64,000 bases of DNA from Gemmataceae bacterium (GTDB taxonomy: Bacteria; Planctomycetota; Planctomycetia; Gemmatales; Gemmataceae): assembly GCA_901538445.1 (NCBI GenBank), contig LR594584.1, positions 2,593,738 to 2,657,737 on the forward strand, written 5' to 3'. The notes under the pieces were generated by a model. The model saw only the letters and a program-made list of their open reading frames with translations. It did no database searches and had not been told where the DNA came from. Within the stretch, counting starts at the first letter, position 1. Each line of letters starts with the position of its first letter. Both the position numbers and the translations under genes were made by a program. Shown piece by piece: positions 19,284-27,956 of the stretch.

Positions 19284-19952
19284 TCACACCAGCGCGCCGT
19301 CGTTGACCTCTGCGACCCGCGGGAACAGCTTCGCGAGTTCCAGGCTGTGCGTCACCACGACCAGAATGTTGTTCTCCTGGCGGTGCAGTTCGAGGAGCAA
19401 CTCGCCGACCGCGGCGGCGTTCGTGCGGTCCAGGTTGCCCGTCGGCTCGTCGGCGAGCAGCAGCACCGGCTTGAGCACCAGCGCCCGCGCCACCGCCACC
19501 CGCTGCCGCTCGCCGCCCGAGAGTTCCGCGGGCCGGTGGTCGAGCCGGCCGCCGAGCCCGACCCGTTCGAGGAGCGTGCGGGCGTACGCTTCGGTCTCGG
19601 CCGGCTTCGTGTCGCGGTTCACGAGCGTCGGAACCAGCACGTTTTCCAGCACGGAGCACTGCGGGAGCAGGTGGTGGTCCTGGAACACGAACCCGATGCG
19701 GCGGTTGCGGAACGCGGCCAGGTCGCGCTCGGTGAGCGCGAACGGGTCGGCCCCTTCGAGCGTGATCTCGCCGGTCGTGGGCCGGTCCAGCGTGCCGAGC
19801 ATGTGAAGGAACGTGCTCTTGCCCGAGCCGGACGGCCCCATCACCGCGAGCGCCTCGCCGCGGCTCAACTCGAGGTTCACGCCCCGCAGGACCGAGAGCG
19901 GGCCGGACCGCGTCGGGTAGTCCTTCGACACGGCGGTTGCGACGAGTGACAT
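19284..19952 (-). CDS. ABC transporter ATP-binding protein, LolD/MacB type
   Basis: The 222-residue ATPase has Walker A GPSGSGKST, Q-loop FQDHHLLPQ, signature LSGGERQR, Walker B LLLADEPTGNLD and the H-loop histidine in VVVTHS. The ADEPTGNLD form and the short length point to the LolD/MacB/FtsE group, which energises FtsX permeases. The ATG at 19952 is chosen over 20003 because the family N-terminus (SLVATAVSKDY) begins there. The permease gene follows after 47 bp and together they form the transporter. Confidence 0.93.
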   Translation of the reverse strand: MSLVATAVSKDYPTRSGPLSVLRGVNLELSRGEALAVMGPSGSGKSTFLHMLGTLDRPTTGEITLEGADPFALTERDLAAFRNRRIGFVFQDHHLLPQCSVLENVLVPTLVNRDTKPAETEAYARTLLERVGLGGRLDHRPAELSGGERQRVAVARALVLKPVLLLADEPTGNLDRTNAAAVGELLLELHRQENNILVVVTHSLELAKLFPRVAEVNDGALV

Positions 19953-20125
19953 GGGTGCGTCGGTTCCGGGGGTGCGGGCGGGTCGGCTCGGGCGTCCGGT
20001 CACTCTAAGGACCAGAGGACAGAACTCCAGAGGACAGAAGAGCAGGAAGCGAAGAACGTCGACCGCCGGAGTGCTGTACAGCGATCGTGCGCGCCACCGC
20101 AGACTGCGTGAGCTACAATCGAACC

Positions 20126-21991
20126 ATGGTTCCCACGCAGCGCCGCACGGTCGTCCTCGTTCAGCTCCCGATCCCGCCGCTCGGCCCGTCCGCGGTGCGG
20201 GGGAACGTGCCGCTCGCCGGCGCGTACCTCAAGCTGTGGGCCGAGAAGCACGGGCTCGGCGCGGCCTACGACATCCAGGTGTTCCCCGGCCGCGAGGCGA
20301 ACGCGCTCGGCGACCACGCGCTCGTTGCGGCGCTGCTCGCCCGAGACCCGTGGATGGTCGGGTTCACCTGCTACGTGTGGAACATCGAGCGGGTTCTCTG
20401 GGTCGCCGCCGAACTGAAGCGCCAGCGGCCGGACCTCGTGATTGTCCTCGGTGGCCCCGAGATCACGCCCGACAACGCCTGGGTCCTCGACACGCCGCAC
20501 TACGACTACGCCGTCATCGGCGAGGGCGAGCAGACGTTCGCCGCGCTGCTGGAGATGCTCAACGACGCTCCCAGGCCCGACCGGTGGTCGCTGCCGCTTG
20601 CCGCGGGCGGCGCGAGCGACATCCCGGGGCTCTACATTCCGCCAGCGTCCGGCCCGCGGTACGACCCGGCCCGCCGGCCCACGCCCCGCACGCCGCTGCA
20701 AGACTTGAACCAGCTCGGCTCGCCGTACCTCGCTGGCATCCTCGACCCGGGCGAGGAGCAGATGTTGCTGCTCGAAACGACCCGCGGGTGCGTCTTCAAG
20801 TGCAAGTTCTGCTACTACCCCAAGAGCTACGACAAACAGTACTACGTCGCACACGACGAGATCCGGGCCGGACTGCGGCTCGCGCGCGAGCGCGGCGTGA
20901 AGGAAGTGTTTCTGCTCGACCCGACCCTCAACCAGCGCCGCGACTTCGCCGAGTTCCTCAAGCTGCTCGCCGAGGAGAACCCGGGCCACGGGTTCAGCTA
21001 CTTCGGCGAGCTACGGGCCGAGGGGGTCACGCCGCAGACCGCGAGGCTACTCCGCGAGGCGAACTTCAGCGAGGTCGAGGTCGGGCTGCAGTCGATCGAC
21101 CCCGACGCGATGCGGATGATGGACCGGAAGAACAACCTCAAGGCGTTCGAGCGCGGCGTTCGCGCGATGCGTGACGAGGGGATCCGCGTCAAAGTCGATC
21201 TGATCGTCGGGCTGCCCGGCGACACGCGCGAGTCGGTCCGCCGGTCGTTCCACTACCTCCGGGACGGCGACCTGTACAGCGACGTGCAGGTGTTCAACCT
21301 CGCCATCCTTCCCGGCACCGCGTTCCGGCAGGAAGCGCCCGAGCTGGGGTTGCGCCACCAGCCGCGGCCGCCGTACTACGTCCTCGAAACGCCCACACTC
21401 AAGCGGACCGACCTCTTCGAGTTGATGCAGGAAGCCCAGGAGTCGTTCGACGTCGAGTTCGACGCGCAGACGCCGCCGGTGCTGGACTTCGATGCGGCCG
21501 ACGGCCTCGCCCGCGTGTGGAAGGTCGATCTCGACGCGATCAAGCCGGCCGTGCCGCCGCACGCGGCACGGCGGGCGCAGGCGTTCACGCTCTGGTTGAC
21601 CGCAACGCACTTCGGCCGCCACGCGGCCCTCGCGGCGCGGTGCGTCAAGCAGGTGCTCGCCGAGAACCCGTACACGACCCTCCAGATGGTTCTCGACGCA
21701 ACGAACGGCGACCCCGCGGTCCTCTGCGAGAGCGTGACGCCCGAACTGGTCGAATCGCTGATGGCCGCGGCGCTGGAGCGGCCGACGTACCTCGACAAGT
21801 ATTACGCGCTCCAGCCGGGCCGCACGAACGGGGCGAAGCGGCTCGTCCTGCTTCTCCCCGGCCGTCACCGCGACGTACTGGACACCGACTGGGTGGACGC
21901 GATCGGCGCGACCGCCTCGCTCGTCTGGCGCGGCCTCCCCGCGTGCGCCGCCGCGGAACTCGAGACGTTCGAGTACGCCTGGCCAGGTTGA
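20126..21991 (+). CDS. B12-binding-domain radical SAM protein
   Basis: The 621-residue protein has an N-terminal cobalamin-binding-type Rossmann region (about 8-150, with VGFTCYVWN and LGGPEITPD) and a radical SAM core with CxxxCxxC at about residues 222-229 in TTRGCVFKCKFCYY. The glycine-rich and VEVGLQSID strands of the TIM barrel follow. A C-terminal extension of some 180 residues has no recognised motif. No LxxP..DxHxxG cobalamin motif is obvious, so cobalamin binding is not certain. The enzyme family performs methylations or rearrangements via a 5'-deoxyadenosyl radical; the substrate cannot be read from context. Confidence 0.88.
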   Translation: MVPTQRRTVVLVQLPIPPLGPSAVRGNVPLAGAYLKLWAEKHGLGAAYDIQVFPGREANALGDHALVAALLARDPWMVGFTCYVWNIERVLWVAAELKRQRPDLVIVLGGPEITPDNAWVLDTPHYDYAVIGEGEQTFAALLEMLNDAPRPDRWSLPLAAGGASDIPGLYIPPASGPRYDPARRPTPRTPLQDLNQLGSPYLAGILDPGEEQMLLLETTRGCVFKCKFCYYPKSYDKQYYVAHDEIRAGLRLARERGVKEVFLLDPTLNQRRDFAEFLKLLAEENPGHGFSYFGELRAEGVTPQTARLLREANFSEVEVGLQSIDPDAMRMMDRKNNLKAFERGVRAMRDEGIRVKVDLIVGLPGDTRESVRRSFHYLRDGDLYSDVQVFNLAILPGTAFRQEAPELGLRHQPRPPYYVLETPTLKRTDLFELMQEAQESFDVEFDAQTPPVLDFDAADGLARVWKVDLDAIKPAVPPHAARRAQAFTLWLTATHFGRHAALAARCVKQVLAENPYTTLQMVLDATNGDPAVLCESVTPELVESLMAAALERPTYLDKYYALQPGRTNGAKRLVLLLPGRHRDVLDTDWVDAIGATASLVWRGLPACAAAELETFEYAWPG

Positions 21992-22014
21992 CTGCGCCCC
22001 TCACGACGCCGGAC

Positions 22015-22187
22015 AAAGTAGGCGACTCGCTCCGCGAGTCGCACCCCGGTGCAACGCGGGGTCTGCTTCTGGTGGCACAGGCCTCTGGCCTTTGCGGCCG
22101 CTTACAACCCAGTGGCCCGTGCTACCAAGCGGCCCGGTGAGGCTCGGATCGCGGTTGGTGTCACTCGCGGAGCGAGTGACCTACTTT
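22015..22187. repeat. Two-hairpin palindromic repeat with nested repeat
   Basis: The 303 bp between the radical SAM and PEGA genes hold this element and no gene. Its ends are inverted: AAAGTAGGCGACTCGCTCC on the left and GGAGCGAGTGACCTACTTT on the right. Each end is itself a short hairpin (GCGACTCGC-tcc-GCGAGTCGC and GTCACTCGC-gga-GCGAGTGAC). Between them lies a second palindromic motif beginning GGTGGCACAGGCCTCTGGCC, related to the element at 61186. The organisation resembles REP doublets. Confidence 0.75.
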
Positions 22188-22294
22188 ACCCAGCCCCCGC
22201 CACTTTCAGCGCTCACGTCGCATTGACCGCGACGCCCCCGCGGGCTATCACCGCGGTTCAGCACGGACCAATCCGGCGGGACCGAGGGGGCCAC

Positions 22295-22870
22295 ATGGCG
22301 ACGGGGCGCACATTCCGGGCGGTCGCGGTTCTCGGCGTCCTCGCCTCGGCGGGGTGCGTGGACCGGCGGTTCATCATCGAGTCGAACGTCCCCAACGCGC
22401 AGGTGTACATCGACGACAAGCCGGTCGGGGCCGCGCCCTCGCACTCGTCGTTCGAGTACTACGGCAACTACACCGTCACGCTCGTCCAGCCGGGCTACGA
22501 GACGCTGACCAAGCGGGTCCACGTCCGCGCCCCGTGGTACGCGTACCCGCCGTTCGATCTGCTGGCCGAGGTCGTGTGGCCGTTCCACATCCACGACACG
22601 CGGCGGTACTACTTCGAGTTGCACGAGGCGACGAAGACGCGGACCGACGACCTGCTGAACAGCGCCGAGGCGCTGCGGCTCCGCGGGCAGAACCTGCCGT
22701 CGCCCGAGCGGCCGGCGCTCCCGAAGGTGCGGCCCGGCCCCGCCCCGGTCCCGCCGCAGCCGACCGACCCGAACGTCCAGCCGTTCCCGCAGCCCGGCAG
22801 CGGCGCGATCCTGCCGCCGCCGCGGGCCGACGAGCCGCCGCCGGGAATTGTGCCGAAGGTCGGGCCGTGA
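22295..22870 (+). CDS. PEGA-domain lipoprotein
   Basis: The 191-residue protein begins with a hydrophobic signal ending in LASAGC, a plausible lipobox with Cys at about residue 21. Residues about 26-75 form a PEGA domain (VPNAQVYIDDKPVGAAP, then YTVTLVQPGYET), a surface beta-fold. The C-terminal third is Pro-rich and likely disordered. The ATG at 22295 is the first start that gives a signal peptide. The gene is alone between a repeat element and a strong terminator. It is probably anchored on the outer or inner membrane facing the periplasm; no partner is evident. Confidence 0.85.
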   Translation: MATGRTFRAVAVLGVLASAGCVDRRFIIESNVPNAQVYIDDKPVGAAPSHSSFEYYGNYTVTLVQPGYETLTKRVHVRAPWYAYPPFDLLAEVVWPFHIHDTRRYYFELHEATKTRTDDLLNSAEALRLRGQNLPSPERPALPKVRPGPAPVPPQPTDPNVQPFPQPGSGAILPPPRADEPPPGIVPKVGP

Positions 22871-22907
22871 GTCTGGAGTCTGCAATCCGAAGTCCGGCAA
22901 AAGATGA

Positions 22908-22950
22908 GGCCGGAGGGCAGCGGTCACATCCCGCTGCCCTCCGGCCGTTT
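22908..22950 (+). terminator. Rho-independent terminator after PEGA gene
   Basis: A perfect 16-bp GC stem (GGCCGGAGGGCAGCGG and its complement) encloses a 7-nt loop and is followed by GTTTTC. It lies 38 bp after the PEGA stop and 35 bp before the end of convergent ilvC, so it can serve the plus strand. Confidence 0.8.
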
Positions 22951-22984
22951 TCTGACTCCCGACGCCCGATTCCCGACGCCTGAC

Positions 22985-24037
22985 TTACGAGCCCTGGCGC
23001 TCGGGCCGCAGGGCCCGGACCTGCGCGCCGGCGAGCCACATCTCGCTATCGGCGACTTCCTTCAGTTCCTTCTCGAGCTGGACCCGGTAGTCGGGGCGGC
23101 TGTTGGCGTCGAGCGTGCGCCGGGCCTCTTCGCCGCTGGCGACCGACTGGTACAGCTTCTGGAACGTCGGCTTGCTCGCGTCGCGGAACGCCTTGAACCA
23201 GTCGAGCGCGCCGCGCTGGGCGGTCGTCGAGCAGTTCGCGTACATCCAGTCCATGCCCTTCTCGGCGATGAGCGGGTACAGGCTCTGGGTCGCCTCCTCG
23301 ACGGTCTCGTTGAACGCCTCGCTCGGGGAGTGGCCGTTCTCGCGGAGCACCTCGTACTGGGCCAGCCACAGCCCGTAGATCGCGCCCATGAGCACGCCGC
23401 GCTCGCCGGTCAGGTCCGAGACCACTTCCTTCTTGAACGTCGTCTCGAACAGGTAGCCCGAGCCGATCGCGATGCCCAGCGCCAGGCACCGCTCGCGGGC
23501 GCGGCCGGTCGCGTCCTGGTGGACGGCGAACGAGCTGTTGATCCCGCGGCCCTCGAGGAAGAGCCGGCGGACGGTCGTGCCCGAGCCCTTCGGGGCGCAC
23601 AGGATCACGTCCACGTCCGGCGGCGGGACCACGCCGGTCTGGTCGCTGAACACGATCGAGAAGCCGTGCGAGAAGTACAGCGCCTTGCCCTTCGACAGCT
23701 TGGCCTTGATCTTCGGCCACATTTCCTTCTGCCCGGCGTCGGACAGCAGGTACTGGATCACGGTGCCCTTCTCGGCGGCCTCTTCCGGGTCGAACAGCGT
23801 CTCGCCCGGCTTCCACCCGTCCTGGAGGCACAGCTCGTAGGCCTTGCCGCCCTTCCGCTGGCCGACGATCACCTTGATCCCGTTGTCGCGCATGTTGAGC
23901 GACTGGCCGCGGCCCTGGACCCCGTACCCGATGACCGCGACGGTCTCGTCCTTGAGGATCTGGCGGACCCGGTCGAGGGGGTAGTCCGCCCGCTCGACGC
24001 ACTGCTCGACCGTGTCACCGATGCGAATCTCTTTCAT
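22985..24037 (-). CDS. ilvC: Ketol-acid reductoisomerase
   Basis: The 350-residue enzyme converts 2-acetolactate to dihydroxyisovalerate in branched-chain amino-acid synthesis, using Mg2+ and NADPH. The Rossmann motif reads GYGVQGRGQSLNMRDNG, resembling the eukaryote-like KARI branch more than the E. coli type. The C-terminal knotted domain contains DLTGERGVLMG and the acidic metal ligands. Start at ATG 24037. No other ilv or leu gene lies in the window. It is divergent from a MarR gene 127 bp away, whose operator-like repeats sit in the shared gap, so joint control is possible. Confidence 0.95.
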   Translation of the reverse strand: MKEIRIGDTVEQCVERADYPLDRVRQILKDETVAVIGYGVQGRGQSLNMRDNGIKVIVGQRKGGKAYELCLQDGWKPGETLFDPEEAAEKGTVIQYLLSDAGQKEMWPKIKAKLSKGKALYFSHGFSIVFSDQTGVVPPPDVDVILCAPKGSGTTVRRLFLEGRGINSSFAVHQDATGRARERCLALGIAIGSGYLFETTFKKEVVSDLTGERGVLMGAIYGLWLAQYEVLRENGHSPSEAFNETVEEATQSLYPLIAEKGMDWMYANCSTTAQRGALDWFKAFRDASKPTFQKLYQSVASGEEARRTLDANSRPDYRVQLEKELKEVADSEMWLAGAQVRALRPERQGS

Positions 24038-24120
24038 GTCGTCCTCGGGTGTGCGCGGCCGGGGCCGCGGGAAGGTGCGCGTGGCGCGTGAAATGAATCT
24101 AACTCTGGGATCACTCTTCG

Positions 24121-24157
24121 TCAAGAATCTTGACAGCAAGATACTCGGCTTTAAACT
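24121..24157 (+). promoter_or_regulatory. Promoter with overlapping inverted repeats before marR-type gene
   Basis: TCAAGAATCTTGA (24121-24133) is an inverted repeat with one central base. It overlaps a second repeat, ATCTTG-acag-CAAGAT (24127-24142). A -35-like TTGACA (24130-24135) lies inside them and is followed after 16 bp by TAAACT. This layout fits autorepression by a dimeric MarR protein, and the site could also affect divergent ilvC. Confidence 0.55.
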
Positions 24158-24164
24158 TTCCGAC

Positions 24165-24683
24165 ATGGAGACGACCGACGCCCGCCCCGCCACCGACGTT
24201 CTCGACGACCTCCTCGCCGCGTGGCGGGAGTCGCGGCCCGACCTCGACCCGAGCCCGCTCGGGGTCGTCGGCCGGGTGATCATCCTCGCCCGGCACCTGG
24301 AGCAGAGCGTCTGCGCCGCCCTCGCCAAGCACGAGTTGACCCTGGGCCAGTTCGACATCCTCGCTACACTCCGCCGTCACGGGCCGAAGGGCCGGCTCAC
24401 GCCGAGCGAGTTGCTCGGGAGCGTCATGCTCTCGAGCGGCGGGATGACGGCCCGGCTCGACAAGCTCGAAGAGGCCGCGCTCATCACCCGCGGCACGGAC
24501 GCCGACGACCGCCGCAAGGTCGTCATCGAACTCACCGCCAAGGGAAAGCGGCTGATCGACGCGGCGACGGTGACCCGCTTCGACGAGGCGAGGGCGTCGC
24601 TCCCGAAGCTGCCACCGGCGGAACTGGAGGCGCTAGAAGGGTTACTGCGAAAGTGGCTCGCGTCGCTCGGCGAGCCGGCATGA
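24165..24683 (+). CDS. MarR family transcriptional regulator
   Basis: The 172-residue protein has the MarR winged-helix fold: helical dimer parts at both ends, a helix-turn-helix near residues 75-110 (LTPSELLGSVMLSSGGMTARLDKLEE, core only) and the wing around RGTDADDRRKVVIELT. The ATG at 24165 follows the operator-like region directly; longer in-frame starts would place that region inside the gene. Ligand and targets are unknown. It ends one base before the convergent small gene at 24685. Confidence 0.9.
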   Translation: METTDARPATDVLDDLLAAWRESRPDLDPSPLGVVGRVIILARHLEQSVCAALAKHELTLGQFDILATLRRHGPKGRLTPSELLGSVMLSSGGMTARLDKLEEAALITRGTDADDRRKVVIELTAKGKRLIDAATVTRFDEARASLPKLPPAELEALEGLLRKWLASLGEPA

Positions 24684-24684
24684 G

Positions 24685-24948
24685 TCACTCGTCCACCACG
24701 TCCTCGATCCTCGAGATCGCCACGACCTCGGTGCGGCGGATCAGGACGCGCTTGCGGTTCCGCTTGATGCCGGTCGCGGCCGAGTCGGCGACGTACAACT
24801 CGCGGGTCGTGTCGGTGTCCCGCAGGTCGTGGAAGTCGGCGTTCTTCAGCTCCAGGTAGTGCTCGTCGTACCGCGTCAGCTTCCCCAGGCAGACGTAGGG
24901 GCTCACGAGATCGACCACGACCTTCGATTCCAGGAACTCGTCGAGCAC
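24685..24948 (-). CDS. Small conserved-looking protein, possible Sm-like fold
   Basis: The product is 87 residues if started at the GTG at 24948, which has GGGAGG nearby; a longer start at 24993 would add 15 poorly coded residues. The sequence VSPYVCLGKLTRYDEHYLELKNADFHDL resembles the strand pattern of Sm-like beta-barrels (only the pattern matters), followed by a basic loop KRNRKR and a strand ending VVAISRIEDV. I cannot confirm the fold. It is convergent with the MarR gene with one base between stops. Confidence 0.68.
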   Translation of the reverse strand: MLDEFLESKVVVDLVSPYVCLGKLTRYDEHYLELKNADFHDLRDTDTTRELYVADSAATGIKRNRKRVLIRRTEVVAISRIEDVVDE

Positions 24949-25066
24949 GTCGCCACCTCCCACGGGTCGGGCACCGGGGAATTGTACCCGCAAAATCGGT
25001 CTCGCAGCGAACCGGGCGGCCGGGTATACCGCCCCGGCTTGCCCAACCGCCCCGGAGCCCCCGCCC

Positions 25067-26575
25067 GTGAGCTTCCCCCGATTCGCGCTGTGGTCGCTCT
25101 GCCTCGTGCCGGCGTACCTCGTCCTCGCCGCGGTCGTCCCGCCGTTCGACGACGAGTTCTACTACTGGTGCTGGTCCCGCGACCTCCAGTGGAGCTACTA
25201 CGACCACCCGGCGATGGTCGCGTACATGATCCGGGCGGCGACCGAGGTGTTCGGCCACAGCGTGCTGGCGATCCGCCTGCCGGCGGTGCTGAGTTCGTGG
25301 GTCGTGGTGCTCGTCATCGGCTGGCTGTCGCGGCCGCGGAACCTGCTGCCGCTCGTGCTACTGTCGCCGATGCTCACGTTCACGGCCGTGATGGTGACGC
25401 CCGACACGCCGCTCCTGATGTTCTGGGCGCTGTACCTCGCGTGGCTTGTGAAGACGCACGAAAGACTTTCTGCGAGCCCAGAGGTCGCGACCACGGGGCT
25501 CGCACTCGGGTGGTGGGCGCTCGGCGGGATCGTCCTCGGGTGCGGGGTGCTCGGCAAGTACACGACGGGCCTCGCCGCGCTCGCCGGAACCGCGAGCTTC
25601 TTCGCCGCGGGGAACCCGCGGCGCTGGTTCGCGGGGTACGTGCTGCACGCCGCGGTCGCGTTCCTCACGGCGTCGCCGATCCTCATTTACAACATCCAGC
25701 GAGGCTTCGCCCCTCTGCTCTACCAGTGGGGCCACTCGATGAGCAGCCCCGAGCCGGGGGTCGCGAAGTTCGCCGAGTTCGTCGGCTGCCAGGCGCTGCT
25801 CCTGGGCACGGTGCCGTTCGTCGTGTTCGTGTGGGCGATGCGGAACCACCGCGACCTCCTCGCCGACCCGCGGTTGCGGCCGCTCGCGTGCCTGTTCGTT
25901 CTGCCGTTCGCGTTCTTCCTCCTCAAGGCGACCCGCGGGCACCTGGAGGGCAACTGGGCGTTCCCGTGCTACCTCGCGTGCTGGCCGCTCGCGGCGGTGT
26001 GGTACGACCGCGTGAAGGGGTCGGCGTGGTGGCGCTGGGCCACGCGGGCCGGGTTCGCGATGCCGGTGGGGGCGACCGCGTTCCTGGCCGCCCACGTGGT
26101 CGAGCCGCTGCCGGTGGTGCCGCCATCGGCCGACCGGCCGGCCCGACAGGTCGCGAAGGTGGAAATCGCGCGTGGAGTTGCGGACGAGTTGCGGGCCGCC
26201 GGTTACACTGGGCCGGTCCACGCCGCCAGCTACCAGTGGGTCGCGCTGCTGCGGTGGCACGGCGTCGATGCCCGTCAGATCCCCGGCGCGACCCGCCCGA
26301 GCCACTTCACGGAGCAACCGCAGCAGCCGAGCGACCGCGACGCGGACCGGTCGGTCGTGTTCCTTGAGGCCGCCGCACCGCGGCCCGGGGTCGCCGAGGT
26401 GGCCGGGTTCGGGCGCACCCGGGCCGCGACCAGCTTCGTCATGCAGGTCCGCGGGTGGAACTGCACCGTGTGCTGGCTGGTGGACTGCTCCGAGCGGGGC
26501 GTCGGGCTGGGCCGGCACCACCGGGGCGAGGTCGCGGGGCGGCGCGCCCCGTCCACCGGCGGCCCGGGCCGATAG
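25067..26575 (+). CDS. GT39/ArnT-like polyprenol-dependent glycosyltransferase
   Basis: The 502-residue polytopic protein has about ten membrane helices in its first 350 residues. The first extracytoplasmic loop carries DDE (PPFDDEFYYW) and YYDHPAM, the usual acidic and aromatic landmarks of the PMT_2/ArnT group, which transfer sugars from a polyprenyl phosphate donor to lipid or protein. Start at GTG 25067; its ribosome site is weak. The C-terminal 150 residues are soluble and end in an Arg/Gly-rich tail. RNase D follows 37 bp later. Confidence 0.87.
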   Translation: MSFPRFALWSLCLVPAYLVLAAVVPPFDDEFYYWCWSRDLQWSYYDHPAMVAYMIRAATEVFGHSVLAIRLPAVLSSWVVVLVIGWLSRPRNLLPLVLLSPMLTFTAVMVTPDTPLLMFWALYLAWLVKTHERLSASPEVATTGLALGWWALGGIVLGCGVLGKYTTGLAALAGTASFFAAGNPRRWFAGYVLHAAVAFLTASPILIYNIQRGFAPLLYQWGHSMSSPEPGVAKFAEFVGCQALLLGTVPFVVFVWAMRNHRDLLADPRLRPLACLFVLPFAFFLLKATRGHLEGNWAFPCYLACWPLAAVWYDRVKGSAWWRWATRAGFAMPVGATAFLAAHVVEPLPVVPPSADRPARQVAKVEIARGVADELRAAGYTGPVHAASYQWVALLRWHGVDARQIPGATRPSHFTEQPQQPSDRDADRSVVFLEAAAPRPGVAEVAGFGRTRAATSFVMQVRGWNCTVCWLVDCSERGVGLGRHHRGEVAGRRAPSTGGPGR

Positions 26576-26612
26576 AACGATTGCTTTGCCACCCCCCCGC
26601 AGTCGGTGACCC

Positions 26613-27893
26613 ATGCGCCGCCGATACGTCAAGCCCACGCCGCTCCCGGACCTCCCGGAGCACTTCATCTCGGACCCGGCCCAGCTCCCGGCGTGCCTGG
26701 AGCACCTCGCGGCCGCCCCCGTGCTCGGGTTCGACACCGAGTTCGTCGGCGAGGACGCCTACCGGCCCGAACTGTGCCTCGTGCAGGTGTCCACCGCCGA
26801 GCAACTGTTCGTCATCGACCCGTTCGGCGTCGGCCCGCTCGACGAGTTCTGGGCCCTGCTCCTCGACCCGAAGCGGAAGACGGTGTTGCACGCGGGCCGC
26901 GAAGACGTCCGCATGTGCTTCTTCAAAGCCGGGAAGCCGCCGGCCGACGTGTTCGACGTGCAGATCGCCGCGGGGCTCGTTGGCATGACGTACCCGATCG
27001 GCTACGCGGGGCTCGTCAGCGATGTCCTCGGCCAGCGGATGACCAAAGGCGAGACGCTGACCGACTGGCGGCGGCGGCCGCTGCACCCGGCGCAGGTGCG
27101 GTACGCCTTCGACGACGTGCGGTTCCTCCTCCCGGCGTGGAAGAAGCTCACCGACAAGCTCAAGCGGTTGAAGCGGCTCGACTGGGCGACCGAGGAGTTC
27201 GCCACGAGCGTCCGCCGGGCGGTCGGCGACGAGGAGGCCGCGGCCGAGAAGTGGCGGAAGGTCAAGGGGATCGGGGGCCTCGACCGCCGCGGGCTGGCCG
27301 TGGCCCGCGAGGTGTTCGGGTGGCGCGAGCAGTTCGCCGAGCGGGTGAACCGGCCGCCCCGACAGTTGCTCCGCGACGACATCCTCGCCGAGATCGCCAA
27401 GCGCGGCCCGACCCGGACCGAGGACCTGTCGGCGTACCGCGGGATGCCGCAAAAGGAAACCGAGCGGATCCTGGAGGCCGTCCGGCGGGCGCGGGAGCTC
27501 CCGCTCGAGGACTGCCCGGAGCCCGAGCTCCGCGACAACGACCCGCCGCACGTCACCCTGCTCGGGAGCCTGCTCGGGGTCGTGCTGAACGACTGGTGTA
27601 CGCGGAACAAGCTCGCGGCGAACCTCGTCGCTTCGGGGTCGGACCTGCGGGCGGTCGTGCGGAGCCGCGTGTTCGGCGAGCCGGTGCCGGACGTGCCGCT
27701 GACCCGCGGGTGGCGGGAAACGGCCGTCCTCAGCGAACTGCAACGCATTCTCAACGGCGAGACCGCGATCCGCGTCGAGAACCCCCGCGCCGCCGCCCCG
27801 CTCGGGTTCCTCGCGGTCGCCCCGGACCCGCCGGACGTGGTCGAGCCGGAGTCGAAGTTGCCCCTCCCCAGCGCCCCACCCGATCCGGTATGA
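26613..27893 (+). CDS. rnd: Ribonuclease D
   Basis: The 426-residue enzyme has the DEDD exonuclease motifs: FDTEF (motif I), LHAGREDVRM (motif II) and YAFDDVRFLLP (motif III). One HRDC domain is clear near residues 220-295, and the C-terminus resembles a second, degenerate HRDC region. It trims the 3' ends of tRNA and other stable RNA in the cytoplasm. Start at ATG 26613. It lies between the glycosyltransferase and the zinc-finger membrane protein, all on the plus strand. Confidence 0.93.
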   Translation: MRRRYVKPTPLPDLPEHFISDPAQLPACLEHLAAAPVLGFDTEFVGEDAYRPELCLVQVSTAEQLFVIDPFGVGPLDEFWALLLDPKRKTVLHAGREDVRMCFFKAGKPPADVFDVQIAAGLVGMTYPIGYAGLVSDVLGQRMTKGETLTDWRRRPLHPAQVRYAFDDVRFLLPAWKKLTDKLKRLKRLDWATEEFATSVRRAVGDEEAAAEKWRKVKGIGGLDRRGLAVAREVFGWREQFAERVNRPPRQLLRDDILAEIAKRGPTRTEDLSAYRGMPQKETERILEAVRRARELPLEDCPEPELRDNDPPHVTLLGSLLGVVLNDWCTRNKLAANLVASGSDLRAVVRSRVFGEPVPDVPLTRGWRETAVLSELQRILNGETAIRVENPRAAAPLGFLAVAPDPPDVVEPESKLPLPSAPPDPV

Positions 27894-27956
27894 TGTGCTG
27901 GACCGAGCCAGCAGCCCGCGTGCCCTGCCGTACCGACCGGACCGACCGGGGGAACC

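Noticed and set aside
22049-22294. Extension of PEGA ORF to 22049
   Set aside because: The extra 82 codons lie over the palindromic repeat and would hide the signal peptide.
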